This document shows positions 22,268 to 27,588 of a stretch of DNA of 31,101 nt, one piece after another. Numbering within the stretch: position 1 is the stretch's first letter; the number at the start of each line of letters is the position of its first letter. Both the position numbers and the translations under genes were made by a program. The DNA comes from a virus. The notes under the pieces are model-generated. The model made no database searches. It was given only the letters and a program-made list of their open reading frames with translations, and was not told the DNA's origin. The stretch lies in IMG/VR virus record IMGVR_UViG_3300030406_005308, positions 1 through 31,101 of that record. One strand, 5' to 3'.

Positions 22268-22335
22268 TTCTCTACATATATATAATTAAATTCGACATTG
22301 TTTCCTAAAGTGCTTGTTTGAGTAAAGTAGTTCAT
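22264..22335 (-). CDS. Possible 23-residue micro-ORF
   Basis: The 72-base gap between two genes is filled by an ATG-to-stop frame encoding MNYFTQTSTLGNNVEFNYIY plus VEK. It begins 4 bases after the preceding stop and its TGA overlaps the next ATG as ATGA. It could be a translation-coupling leader for the spanin-like gene. It may be chance, since the peptide is very short and has no family. Confidence 0.3.
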   Translation of the reverse strand: MNYFTQTSTLGNNVEFNYIYVEK

Positions 22336-22339
22336 GTGA

Positions 22340-22609
22340 TTAAATTTTAGATTCTTTTCTTTTAATTGCTTTTTGTTTTCTTTTGATATCTTTTGCTGCT
22401 CTTTCTTTTCCTATCTTTCCTTGTTCAACCATTTCTAAAGCGTTAGATATCATTAATTTTTTTCTTTTAATTGCCTTTTTCTTTCTGTTTGCTTTATTAA
22501 GCTTACTAAGTTTTGGCTTAATTAATTTTTCAATTTTTTCAGCCTGTCCTTTATGTTTGGCTGAAGCTTTTTTAAGTTCTCCTGCTATGGCTTTTAGTTT
22601 ATCTTTCAT
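22340..22609 (-). CDS. Small Lys-rich basic protein
   Basis: An 89-residue, strongly basic and probably fully helical protein with many Lys-Lys and Arg-Lys runs ('KANRKKKAIKRKKLMISNAL', 'IKRKQKAIKRKESKI'). It has two copies of 'KKAIKRK/QKAIKRK'. No membrane or signal sequence is present. The net charge suggests nucleic-acid binding or packing inside the virion, as for other tiny basic genes upstream in the same transcript. The gene starts one base after the stop of the 185-residue virion-like protein. The function is not known. Confidence 0.6.
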   Translation of the reverse strand: MKDKLKAIAGELKKASAKHKGQAEKIEKLIKPKLSKLNKANRKKKAIKRKKLMISNALEMVEQGKIGKERAAKDIKRKQKAIKRKESKI

Positions 22610-22610
22610 G

Positions 22611-23168
22611 TTACCAAATCGCTATACAAACTTGATTTCTAATTGAAGCACTACTTCCATTGCTTCTTAGTTTTTTAACTTGCACAGGAAGGTAGTTGCC
22701 TACTTTAAAATTTTTAAATGTTACAGTGTTAGGAGATTGAACCGTTCCAGAAACAGTATCTACACATACATCTACATACTCATCTCCTACTCCAGATATT
22801 GTAGCACTTGATCCAATATATAGTAAACATCCTGAAGATGAATCTATTCTTTGTTCAAATATAGGGCCTCCTTGAAACACAATATATGTATCATTAGGGG
22901 CGTTAGTAAAAATATCTGCACTAAGGTCTAATATAGTGGAGCTATCAAGCCCTGTAACCGTAGCAGCAGCTCCAGTTGCTGTATTATATACAATATCACC
23001 AATTACAACATTTGAAAAATCAGCACCTACATCAACAAGTTTGTCGGTGGTATTTGCTGTATTTGTTCCTGTCACTTGTGGACAGCCAGGATAAGGAATT
23101 GGTATTGAATCTGCGGCTATGACTGGAAGTGCCAAGCCAGTGTTTACTGTTATTTTAGGATATGCCAT
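22611..23168 (-). CDS. Virion-type beta protein
   Basis: A 185-residue protein, MAYPKITVNTGLALPVIAAD at the N-terminus. Residues 50-100 form a beta module ('IGDIVYNTATGAAATVTG', 'DSSTILDLSADIF', 'TYIVFQGG') that closely parallels residues 141-192 of the ring-like protein at 1763-2773. The rest is Ser/Gly/Val-rich with four Cys in the second half or near the end (SSGC, VDVC, NQVC and an earlier PGC). Its composition is typical of a decoration or fibre-associated virion protein. It is encoded between the array of tiny genes and the lysis block, behind a TTAAAAAAAATG leader. The exact role is unknown. Confidence 0.65.
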   Translation of the reverse strand: MAYPKITVNTGLALPVIAADSIPIPYPGCPQVTGTNTANTTDKLVDVGADFSNVVIGDIVYNTATGAAATVTGLDSSTILDLSADIFTNAPNDTYIVFQGGPIFEQRIDSSSGCLLYIGSSATISGVGDEYVDVCVDTVSGTVQSPNTVTFKNFKVGNYLPVQVKKLRSNGSSASIRNQVCIAIW

Positions 23169-23198
23169 TTTTTTTAATTTAGAGGGTTAAAAATCTCT

Positions 23199-23369
23199 TT
23201 ACTTTTTGTAAGGAAAAACTCGATTAAGAGTATCCCTACGCTTTCCGCAACCACAGTCTTCTGCTCCAGTTGCTTTTACTACTCTTGTTACTGCACTTTT
23301 AATGCCTGTAACTGTAGTAAATTTTTCTATTGTATCTCCCAAACCTCGGGATTTTTCATTTAATTTCAT
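23199..23369 (-). CDS. Small conserved-looking 'DCGC' protein
   Basis: A 56-residue protein, starting MKLNEKSRGLGDTIEKFTTV and ending 'GAEDCGCGKRRDTLNRVFPY' KK. The 'GLGDTI-K-T--TGI' start, the central Cys-Gly-Cys and the 'R-D-LN--FPY' end are a pattern I remember from small proteins of many Bacteroidota phages, with no known function. The paired Cys could bind a metal. It follows the 46-residue gene after 4 bases, and the ATG is preceded by an A-rich leader. The frame is short but the pattern makes a real gene likely. Confidence 0.65.
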   Translation of the reverse strand: MKLNEKSRGLGDTIEKFTTVTGIKSAVTRVVKATGAEDCGCGKRRDTLNRVFPYKK

Positions 23370-23373
23370 TTAC

Positions 23374-23514
23374 TTATTTTTTACAAACGCACTCTGCCAC
23401 TGGGCAGTCGCTTACATTAACTACTAATTTTGATACCAACCAGTTCCACTTGCATAATAGTTTACACCAGCTTTTCTGAATCCAGTATCCAAATTTTACA
23501 AATAATTTACCCAT
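23374..23514 (-). CDS. 46-residue Trp/Cys-rich peptide
   Basis: A small frame starting MGKLFVKFGYWIQKSWCKLL and ending 'SDCPVAECVCKK'. It has four Trp and five Cys in 46 residues, with an amphipathic basic N-terminal half. The start overlaps the stop of the preceding gene by 8 bases, and the next gene begins 4 bases after its stop, so it fits the operon exactly. It might be membrane-active or metal-binding. No family with known function is recognised. Confidence 0.5.
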   Translation of the reverse strand: MGKLFVKFGYWIQKSWCKLLCKWNWLVSKLVVNVSDCPVAECVCKK

Positions 23515-23695
23515 TTTGTTTTTTTAAATATACTTCAGGTGGAGGCACTCTGTCTATTTTTCTCGGAACATAAGGAATCTCAATAAATGTTGGAGTCGCT
23601 TTTACTTCCGTAGGTTTCGCCTCAACCTTTTTAGTTACTACTTTTTTAGCTGCAACCTTTTTTTTAGGTGCAACTTTCTTTTTACTTTTTGCCAT
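23507..23695 (-). CDS. Lys/Ala-rich histone-H1-like small protein
   Basis: A 62-residue protein. The first 30 residues are almost only Lys, Ala, Val and Pro (MAKSKKKVAPKKKVAAKKVV), like the tail of bacterial histone H1-like proteins. The rest is a Pro-rich segment ('IEIPYVPRKIDRVPPPEVYL'). The basic tail suggests DNA or RNA binding. It is one of a row of tiny basic genes and is separated by 14 bases from the preceding one. The function is inferred from composition only. Confidence 0.55.
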   Translation of the reverse strand: MAKSKKKVAPKKKVAAKKVVTKKVEAKPTEVKATPTFIEIPYVPRKIDRVPPPEVYLKKQNG

Positions 23696-23709
23696 TATAT
23701 TAAATTTAA

Positions 23710-23895
23710 TTACCTTCTACTACAGCCAAAGTTTTTAGCGTAGTTAGCCATTTTGACAACTGAAGGAGAATAATTTTTTTTCTTCTTCATTACAGCCGAT
23801 GCCGCACTACAGGCATCTTTGAACCCATTTCTTTTAGCCCAGGCTGTAAATTTTCCTTGATCCTTTTTTTTAATCTGTGGAAATTCTTTTGCCAT
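23710..23895 (-). CDS. Small basic protein with Cys pair
   Basis: A 61-residue protein (MAKEFPQIKKKDQGKFTAWA, then 'KRNGFKDACSAASAVMKKKK', ending 'NYAKNFGCSRR'). The layout is a short helical domain with two Cys and Lys-rich loops. I have the impression of similar small phage proteins with 'GKFTAWAK--GF' but know no function. It starts one base after the preceding stop and is part of the basic-protein array. Confidence 0.6.
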   Translation of the reverse strand: MAKEFPQIKKKDQGKFTAWAKRNGFKDACSAASAVMKKKKNYSPSVVKMANYAKNFGCSRR

Positions 23896-23896
23896 A

Positions 23897-24106
23897 TTAT
23901 TTTTTTATAAGCTTACTCAAATGCCCTTTTACGCTTTTTGGGTAATGCTTTTCATACTTCATTGAATGGTCTCCGCCATAAGCGTGTCCATACATTTTTT
24001 TAGACATGGCCTTTGATTCATCTCTACGGTCTTTAAAAGACTGAGACTTCTTTCCATGTTTTGCTCCTAAAGACTCATCAAGCCTATCGTTATAACCTTG
24101 TGCCAT
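23897..24106 (-). CDS. Small basic protein 'SLGxxHGKKSQSFKDRR'
   Basis: A 69-residue protein. The start at 24106 (MAQGYNDRLDESLGAKHGKK) is chosen over an in-frame ATG 27 bases upstream because it directly follows the usual A/T leader (TTAAAATTATG). The extra nine residues also look like translated leader. The protein is hydrophilic, basic and His-rich ('SQSFKDRRDESKAMSKKMYG', 'GDHSMKYEKHYPKS'). It is probably a small virion or DNA-associated protein. A -7 promoter element lies 24 bases upstream, so it heads its own sub-operon. Confidence 0.6.
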   Translation of the reverse strand: MAQGYNDRLDESLGAKHGKKSQSFKDRRDESKAMSKKMYGHAYGGDHSMKYEKHYPKSVKGHLSKLIKK

Positions 24107-24130
24107 AATTTTAATTTTTAATTGATTATA

Positions 24131-24138
24131 CAAATATA
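24131..24138 (-). promoter_or_regulatory. Promoter -7 element (TATATTTG)
   Basis: A minus-strand TATATTTG in an AT-rich gap of 65 bases, 24 bases before the ATG at 24106. It is the same sequence as at 13758, 29184 and 29680. No -33 TTG at normal distance. Confidence 0.5.
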
Positions 24139-24171
24139 ATAATATTTTACTTGTGTGCTTGAAGCAAAAAT

Positions 24172-24543
24172 TTATGCTCTTTTTTGTTTTCTGTCTGCTT
24201 GTTTCTGAAACCTTTTGCTTACACGAGTGTATTTATTTTCTGCTTTATTTTTGTTTTTTATAGTTCTTGTTCTGCCTTTTTTGTTTTTTAAAGTATTTGA
24301 AGCAACTGTTCCAGTACCATCTTTATTTACATCATAGCTTTTTCTTTTTACTGTTCCTGTTTTATTTCGTGAAGTGCTTTTTGATTTTGATTTATATGCA
24401 GATTTTTTTGAATTTAAGCCCTCCCCAATAACTGTAGTAAAATCCTTAGTCTTCATTTTAGACCTAATCTTACTGCCTTTCTTTTTGTATTTAGATTTAG
24501 TAGCGGTGGTAGAAGTAACTAATGCTTTGTTTTTCATTTTCAT
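24172..24543 (-). CDS. Very basic Lys/Ser/Thr-rich protein
   Basis: A 123-residue, low-complexity, strongly basic protein (for example 'SKYKKKGSKIRSKMKTKDF', 'KSAYKSKSKSTSRNKTGTVK', 'RVSKRFQKQADRKQKRA'). Acidic residues are rare. No motif identifies a fold, and it is likely disordered until bound to nucleic acid. It lies 9 bases after the DUF6321-like gene. It could be an internal virion protein that neutralises packaged DNA. This is inferred from charge and neighbours only. Confidence 0.6.
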   Translation of the reverse strand: MKMKNKALVTSTTATKSKYKKKGSKIRSKMKTKDFTTVIGEGLNSKKSAYKSKSKSTSRNKTGTVKRKSYDVNKDGTGTVASNTLKNKKGRTRTIKNKNKAENKYTRVSKRFQKQADRKQKRA

Positions 24544-24552
24544 AATATATTC

Positions 24553-24825
24553 TTAACATCTCCATCTTCTTCTTGCTGCACAAATTCTTTTCTCTGGAGT
24601 TTTAGAACAACTAATGTTGTGCATTTTCATTTGACCAAGAGACCTGGAGCAATAGGACTTTCTTCTTTTAGCCCTCATTTTACTGGGCTTCTTTTCAGTA
24701 ACAGCAGTTTTTAAATTACCACCTGTCTTTCTATTATATGCAGCCACACCTTTAGCTGTCATTCCAGCTCCCGATTTGGTTGACCTATAGTTTCCTCCTT
24801 TACCTATTGTTCTTGCTACTGCCAT
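24553..24825 (-). CDS. DUF6321-like small Arg/Cys protein
   Basis: A 90-residue protein matching the pattern I remember as DUF6321, common in marine phages: 'GAGMTAKGVAAYNRKTGGNL' followed by 'KTAVTEKKPSKMRAKRRKSY', a Cys motif (YCSRSLGQMKM) and a C-terminal 'RICAARRRWRC'. Four Cys and the Arg-rich tail suggest a small metal- or disulfide-stabilised, nucleic-acid-binding protein, but its function is unknown. It starts on the last base of the preceding DUF5872-like gene's stop (TAATG). The family name is from memory. Confidence 0.75.
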   Translation of the reverse strand: MAVARTIGKGGNYRSTKSGAGMTAKGVAAYNRKTGGNLKTAVTEKKPSKMRAKRRKSYCSRSLGQMKMHNISCSKTPEKRICAARRRWRC

Positions 24826-25067
24826 TATGTGTTTCTTACTTTTGCTGCAGCTGTATTGCTTACAACTGTTTTACCTCTTCTACCTTCTCTTTTTTTCTTA
24901 CGAGCAGTTTTGGCTAATTGTCTTTTGCTAAGTCTTTTTGCTTTTGCTAAAGGAAGACATCTGTCAGGATTTTTTTTATCTTTAGAAGTACCGCATGGCC
25001 CTTTGATTTTACCATCTGTACCTATACGAACCCATTTTTGTTTTACCCAATCTTTTAGTGCACCCAT
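24825..25067 (-). CDS. DUF5872-like small basic protein
   Basis: An 80-residue protein with the pattern I know as DUF5872: 'KQKWVRIGTDGKIKGPCG', then 'DRCLPLAKAKRLSKRQLAKT' and a basic tail 'ARKKKREGRRGKTV'. Two Cys (PCG and RCLP) are conserved in such proteins. The family occurs in phages and giant viruses and has no known function. It overlaps both neighbours by one base (25067 and 24825), so three genes are translated as a unit. Confidence 0.75.
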   Translation of the reverse strand: MGALKDWVKQKWVRIGTDGKIKGPCGTSKDKKNPDRCLPLAKAKRLSKRQLAKTARKKKREGRRGKTVVSNTAAAKVRNT

Positions 25068-25417
25068 TACTTTTTAAATTTATTTGATTTTTCCCATGGT
25101 AAACTTCTATCGTGTGTGTCTATTTCATCAACTGGATATATTTGTGTTGGAGATTTAGCGTTTCTTTTAAAATAATAATTATTATGATCGTATCTTAACT
25201 GTCCTTTTTGCATTTGCTTTAAATGCTCAGTCTCATGAGACACAGCCAAATCTTTATCTTTTTTACTAATTGATGAAGAAATCTCTATAACTCCGTTTGG
25301 ATTGATTTGACCTAATGTATATTTACCCAAAGGCTTTTCTACAACAAGCCTATCTCCATTAGAGTATTCACTATTATAGCCAAAGACTTCATATATGTTT
25401 CGTAGTTTAAATGCCAT
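25067..25417 (-). CDS. Small HExxH putative zinc metallopeptidase
   Basis: A 116-residue protein. Residues 57-77 read 'LAVSHETEHLKQMQKGQLRY', with a HExxH zinc motif (His61, Glu62, His65) in a helix, and a downstream 'LPWEK' (Glu109) that could give the third ligand. This layout resembles minimal metallopeptidases such as DUF4157-type domains next to phage structural genes. No signal peptide is seen, so it acts in the cytoplasm or virion. It shares one base with the DUF5872-like gene. Catalysis is predicted, not shown. It could be a processing protease for virion proteins or an injected effector. Confidence 0.6.
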   Translation of the reverse strand: MAFKLRNIYEVFGYNSEYSNGDRLVVEKPLGKYTLGQINPNGVIEISSSISKKDKDLAVSHETEHLKQMQKGQLRYDHNNYYFKRNAKSPTQIYPVDEIDTHDRSLPWEKSNKFKK

Positions 25418-25422
25418 TTATA

Positions 25423-26121
25423 TTAACCCTTTTTCTTTGGTGCAGGTTTTTTAGCCTTATCTCTTTCGGCTTTCATCTTTCTAAGCCTTCTAATTTCATT
25501 CTTATATTCAGCCTCGCTTAAACCCTTAAACCTTCCTTTCTTTATAGGAAATTCTTGTTTTTCAAAAATTTCTTTTTTCTTTACTTCAGTTTTTTTTTTA
25601 GCCAACTTTGGCTTTTTTTTAGGGTCGTATGGTGCAAACCCACCTTGTAATACTGGTTTCTTTTTCTTCTTGCTTTCTTTATCTTTCTTAGAAAGCCTAA
25701 TCATGTATTCGTTTTTAGAAAATTCCTTTTGACCCTTAGGATCTTTTTCTTTAGCTTTTTTTGGTTTCTTCATCGCCATTTTTGGCATCTTCATATCTCC
25801 TTTAGGAACACTTTTCATTTTCATCTTCGGCTTCTTCATAGCCATTTTAGGCTTCTTAGCCAAAGGTGCTTTCTCCATTTTCATCTTTGGCTTCTTCATA
25901 GACATTTTAGCTTTGTCTACTGCAGCTTTGAATTTAGGATTATTATCTAATTTACCAGCTTTTGATGCTGCTTTTAGTTTTGCGTTGAACTTAGGTTTTT
26001 GCATTGCCATTTCAGCCTTTTTCATTTTGGCCATTTTGACTTTTTTCATAGCAGCCATTTTAGCCTTTTTGTAAAACATTTTAGGCTTTTGAACAGCTGA
26101 CAACATAGGTTTTTTCATCAT
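25423..26121 (-). CDS. Lys/Met/Pro repeat protein (KPKM repeats)
   Basis: A 232-residue protein of extreme composition. The first 130 residues are built from 'MKKPKM', 'MAMKKPKM' and 'AKMKK' units, repeated about a dozen times with Lys near one third of residues and very few acids. The C-terminal half is Lys/Glu mixed, with a short conserved-looking segment 'FPIKKGRFKGLSEAEYKNEI' before a Lys/Pro tail (KKPAPKKKG). It is probably disordered and DNA-binding like histone H1 or viral core proteins. It is separated by 5 bases from the HExxH gene. The coding DNA consists of imperfect tandem repeats that could expand or shrink. Confidence 0.65.
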   Translation of the reverse strand: MMKKPMLSAVQKPKMFYKKAKMAAMKKVKMAKMKKAEMAMQKPKFNAKLKAASKAGKLDNNPKFKAAVDKAKMSMKKPKMKMEKAPLAKKPKMAMKKPKMKMKSVPKGDMKMPKMAMKKPKKAKEKDPKGQKEFSKNEYMIRLSKKDKESKKKKKPVLQGGFAPYDPKKKPKLAKKKTEVKKKEIFEKQEFPIKKGRFKGLSEAEYKNEIRRLRKMKAERDKAKKPAPKKKG

Positions 26122-26145
26122 GATTTTTAATTTTAACAGTTACAA

Positions 26146-26319
26146 TTATTTTTTTCCTTTTGCCTTTTTAGCATAGTTTGGGTCTTTACAATACTTACTT
26201 GCAGCCATATTTGCATAAGCTGATGGATAAGTATCAAAAGTTCTTTTAGCCCAAGCTATACCTGCTGGACATATTTTACTTTGCTTTGGTTTTCTTAATG
26301 ATAGTTTAGTCTTTTTCAT
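26146..26319 (-). CDS. Small 'CPAGIAWAKRTFDTYPSAYAN' protein
   Basis: A 57-residue protein starting MKKTKLSLRKPKQSKICPAG, followed by 'IAWAKRTFDTYPSAYANMAA', 'SKYCKDPNYAKKAKGKK'. The pattern (two Cys, central 'AYAN-AAS-YCKDP-YAK') is one I remember from small proteins of marine Bacteroidota phages. No function is known. Its start overlaps the end of the preceding gene by 14 bases. The stop is followed by 24 bases of A/T before the KPKM gene. Confidence 0.6.
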   Translation of the reverse strand: MKKTKLSLRKPKQSKICPAGIAWAKRTFDTYPSAYANMAASKYCKDPNYAKKAKGKK

Positions 26320-26545
26320 TACTTGACATCTTTTGATAAGTTCTGGTGTTTACTTTTTCTTTTTTCTTACCTGTTAGTTTTCTTACTCTTCTAATAAATT
26401 CTGCATTGCTAAGTTGTTTGTTTTTATACATACAGCTTAACTTTTCTTTTGTTCCAGCCTTTAGTTCTTTACAAGGATTATCCTTTGATAATCTTTTTTT
26501 TATTCTATCAGCTTTGTTTCCTATTTTAGGTTTTTTAAATTTCAT
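26306..26545 (-). CDS. Small Lys-rich protein with two Cys
   Basis: A 79-residue basic protein, MKFKKPKIGNKADRIKKRLS at the N-terminus, with 'DNPCKELKAGTKEKLSCMYK' and 'LSNAEFIRRVRKLTGKKKEK'. It has two Cys and several helices, and no membrane or export signal. It lies 2 bases after the preceding small gene and overlaps the next by 14 bases. It belongs to the basic array. The function is unknown. A compact DNA-binding domain is plausible. Confidence 0.6.
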   Translation of the reverse strand: MKFKKPKIGNKADRIKKRLSKDNPCKELKAGTKEKLSCMYKNKQLSNAEFIRRVRKLTGKKKEKVNTRTYQKMSSNEKD

Positions 26546-26547
26546 AA

Positions 26548-26691
26548 CTATCTACCTTGACCTCTATATAGTCTGCCGCTATAATATTTTCCACTCACTT
26601 GATTCGTGTGTCGATTTTTGGAGTGAACACCAGGTCTTTTCTTTTTAGATTTATAAATATAATTACTTACTATCTTTCTTGCCATTGGCAT
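26548..26691 (-). CDS. Small Arg/Lys-rich 'KKRPGVHSKN' protein
   Basis: A 47-residue frame, MPMARKIVSNYIYKSKKKRP at the N-terminus and ending 'SGKYYSGRLYRGQGR'. The pattern 'KKKRPG-H-K----N----Y-----RGQGR' is familiar to me from tiny proteins of Bacteroidota phages. The start may instead be the internal ATG at 26685 (MARK). The outer one is kept because it directly follows an A/T leader. It is the first gene leftward from the shared promoter region at 26699-26714 and so heads the array of small basic genes. Confidence 0.6.
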   Translation of the reverse strand: MPMARKIVSNYIYKSKKKRPGVHSKNRHTNQVSGKYYSGRLYRGQGR

Positions 26692-26698
26692 TTATTAG

Positions 26699-26714
26699 TA
26701 TCTTTACAAAGATA
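26699..26714. promoter_or_regulatory. Near-palindromic divergent promoter / operator candidate
   Basis: TATCTTTACAAAGATA: the minus strand has a consensus -7 element TATCTTTG (26714-26707) for the leftward small-gene array. The plus strand has TATCTTTA (26699-26706) with a TTG at 26679-26681 and 17-base spacing, for the winged-helix gene at 26729. The two elements form one inverted repeat, which could also bind the regulator itself. Confidence 0.55.
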
Positions 26715-26728
26715 ATTATTTTAATCAA

Positions 26729-27202
26729 ATGAAATTTAAAGGTCTTCAAATCCGAAACACCCGTAGTAGAACTATTCCTACACACGACTATCTTAAATAT
26801 TGGCGAGTAATAAGGATGTGGGTAAAAGCCACTTATAACATTGGTGTTCCTGATTTGGAAATGCTTTTGTTTCTATATAGTGAACAGATCTTTAATAAAA
26901 CAAGTTTTGAAGAATACAACGAACTGTTCTCCTGGGATACCAAAAGATTTAAAAGACTTAAGAAAGAAGGGTGGATTCATGTTTGGCGAGAAAGAAGAGG
27001 TAAAGAAACTACTTTATATGAATTAACATACAAAGCTAAACGCATGATTAATAGTGTGTATAAAAAACTTAATGGTGAGGAGATACCTGAATACACAAAT
27101 CCTATGTTTAGACATGATGCTACTTATATGCAAAAGGTCACAAAGAAGTTTATAAAGAAACTAAACAAGTCTATAAAACAACAACAACATCTCTCTCACT
27201 AA
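26729..27202 (+). CDS. Winged-helix DNA-binding protein, probable regulator
   Basis: A 157-residue protein, the only plus-strand gene inside the leftward block. Residues about 20-110 have a MarR/PadR-like winged-helix layout: 'YWRVIRMWVKATYNIGVPD', 'LEMLLFLYSEQIFNKTSFEE', a recognition-helix-like 'FSWDTKRFKRLKKEGWIHVW', and a wing 'RERRGKETTLYELTYKAKRM'. The C-terminus is Lys-rich with a poly-Gln end (KQQQHLSH). It starts 14 bases after the divergent promoter repeat and runs into the 3' end of groES with a 32-base overlap on opposite strands. It is a likely regulator of the late operons. No target is shown. Confidence 0.7.
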   Translation: MKFKGLQIRNTRSRTIPTHDYLKYWRVIRMWVKATYNIGVPDLEMLLFLYSEQIFNKTSFEEYNELFSWDTKRFKRLKKEGWIHVWRERRGKETTLYELTYKAKRMINSVYKKLNGEEIPEYTNPMFRHDATYMQKVTKKFIKKLNKSIKQQQHLSH

Positions 27203-27428
27203 TAACAGTGTAAGGTTGGTCTTCAATAAACATACTGTATCCAGCAGCTTTATCGTAAAATATAATATCGTTTGATTTAATTACATTGACATCAGTTCCA
27301 GGTTTTACAACCTGACCCTTTTGATATCTATAAGACTCAACATCTTCAGCTGAAAGTAAAAGACCTGATTTGGTTTTCTTTTCTTCTTTAATTTTCTTTA
27401 TTACTATATACTTCCCTATCGGCTGCAT
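27171..27428 (-). CDS. groES: GroES-type co-chaperonin
   Basis: An 85-residue Cpn10 protein. The start at 27428 (MQPIGKYIVIKKIKEEKKTK) is chosen because it follows an A-rich leader and matches the family start. An ATG 33 bases upstream would add 11 residues lacking family resemblance. The mobile loop that contacts GroEL is visible at about residues 16-30 ('EEKKTKSGLLLSAED', with GLLL where host GroES has GIVL). Next come 'KGQVVKPGTDVN', 'SNDIIFYDKAAGYSMFIED' and 'YTVISERDVVVVL', all in Cpn10 order. It pairs with the phage GroEL encoded just upstream. Its 3' end overlaps that of the winged-helix gene. Confidence 0.85.
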   Translation of the reverse strand: MQPIGKYIVIKKIKEEKKTKSGLLLSAEDVESYRYQKGQVVKPGTDVNVIKSNDIIFYDKAAGYSMFIEDQPYTVISERDVVVVL

Positions 27429-27588
27429 ATTTTTTTTCTTTGTTATAAACATAGAATCCATGACTTTCTAATAAAGCTATGGCTTTTTCTATTTCTTCTC
27501 TTTTTAATCTATATGTGTCAAATATTTCATTATGTATTGGCATATCATTAAATTTAAATGTTGAATTATTCTTGTCTGATTCTTGCAT
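27388..27588 (-). CDS. Small protein between groEL and groES
   Basis: A 66-residue frame, MQESDKNNSTFKFNDMPIHN at the start, then a helical 'FDTYRLKREEIEKAIALLES' and 'HGFYVYNKEKKYAADREVYS'. It overlaps the end of groEL by 23 bases and the start of groES by 41 bases, as expected for a translation-coupled gene. No family is recognised. An adaptor for the phage chaperonin is conceivable, but the frame could also only relay ribosomes to groES. Confidence 0.55.
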   Translation of the reverse strand: MQESDKNNSTFKFNDMPIHNEIFDTYRLKREEIEKAIALLESHGFYVYNKEKKYAADREVYSNKEN

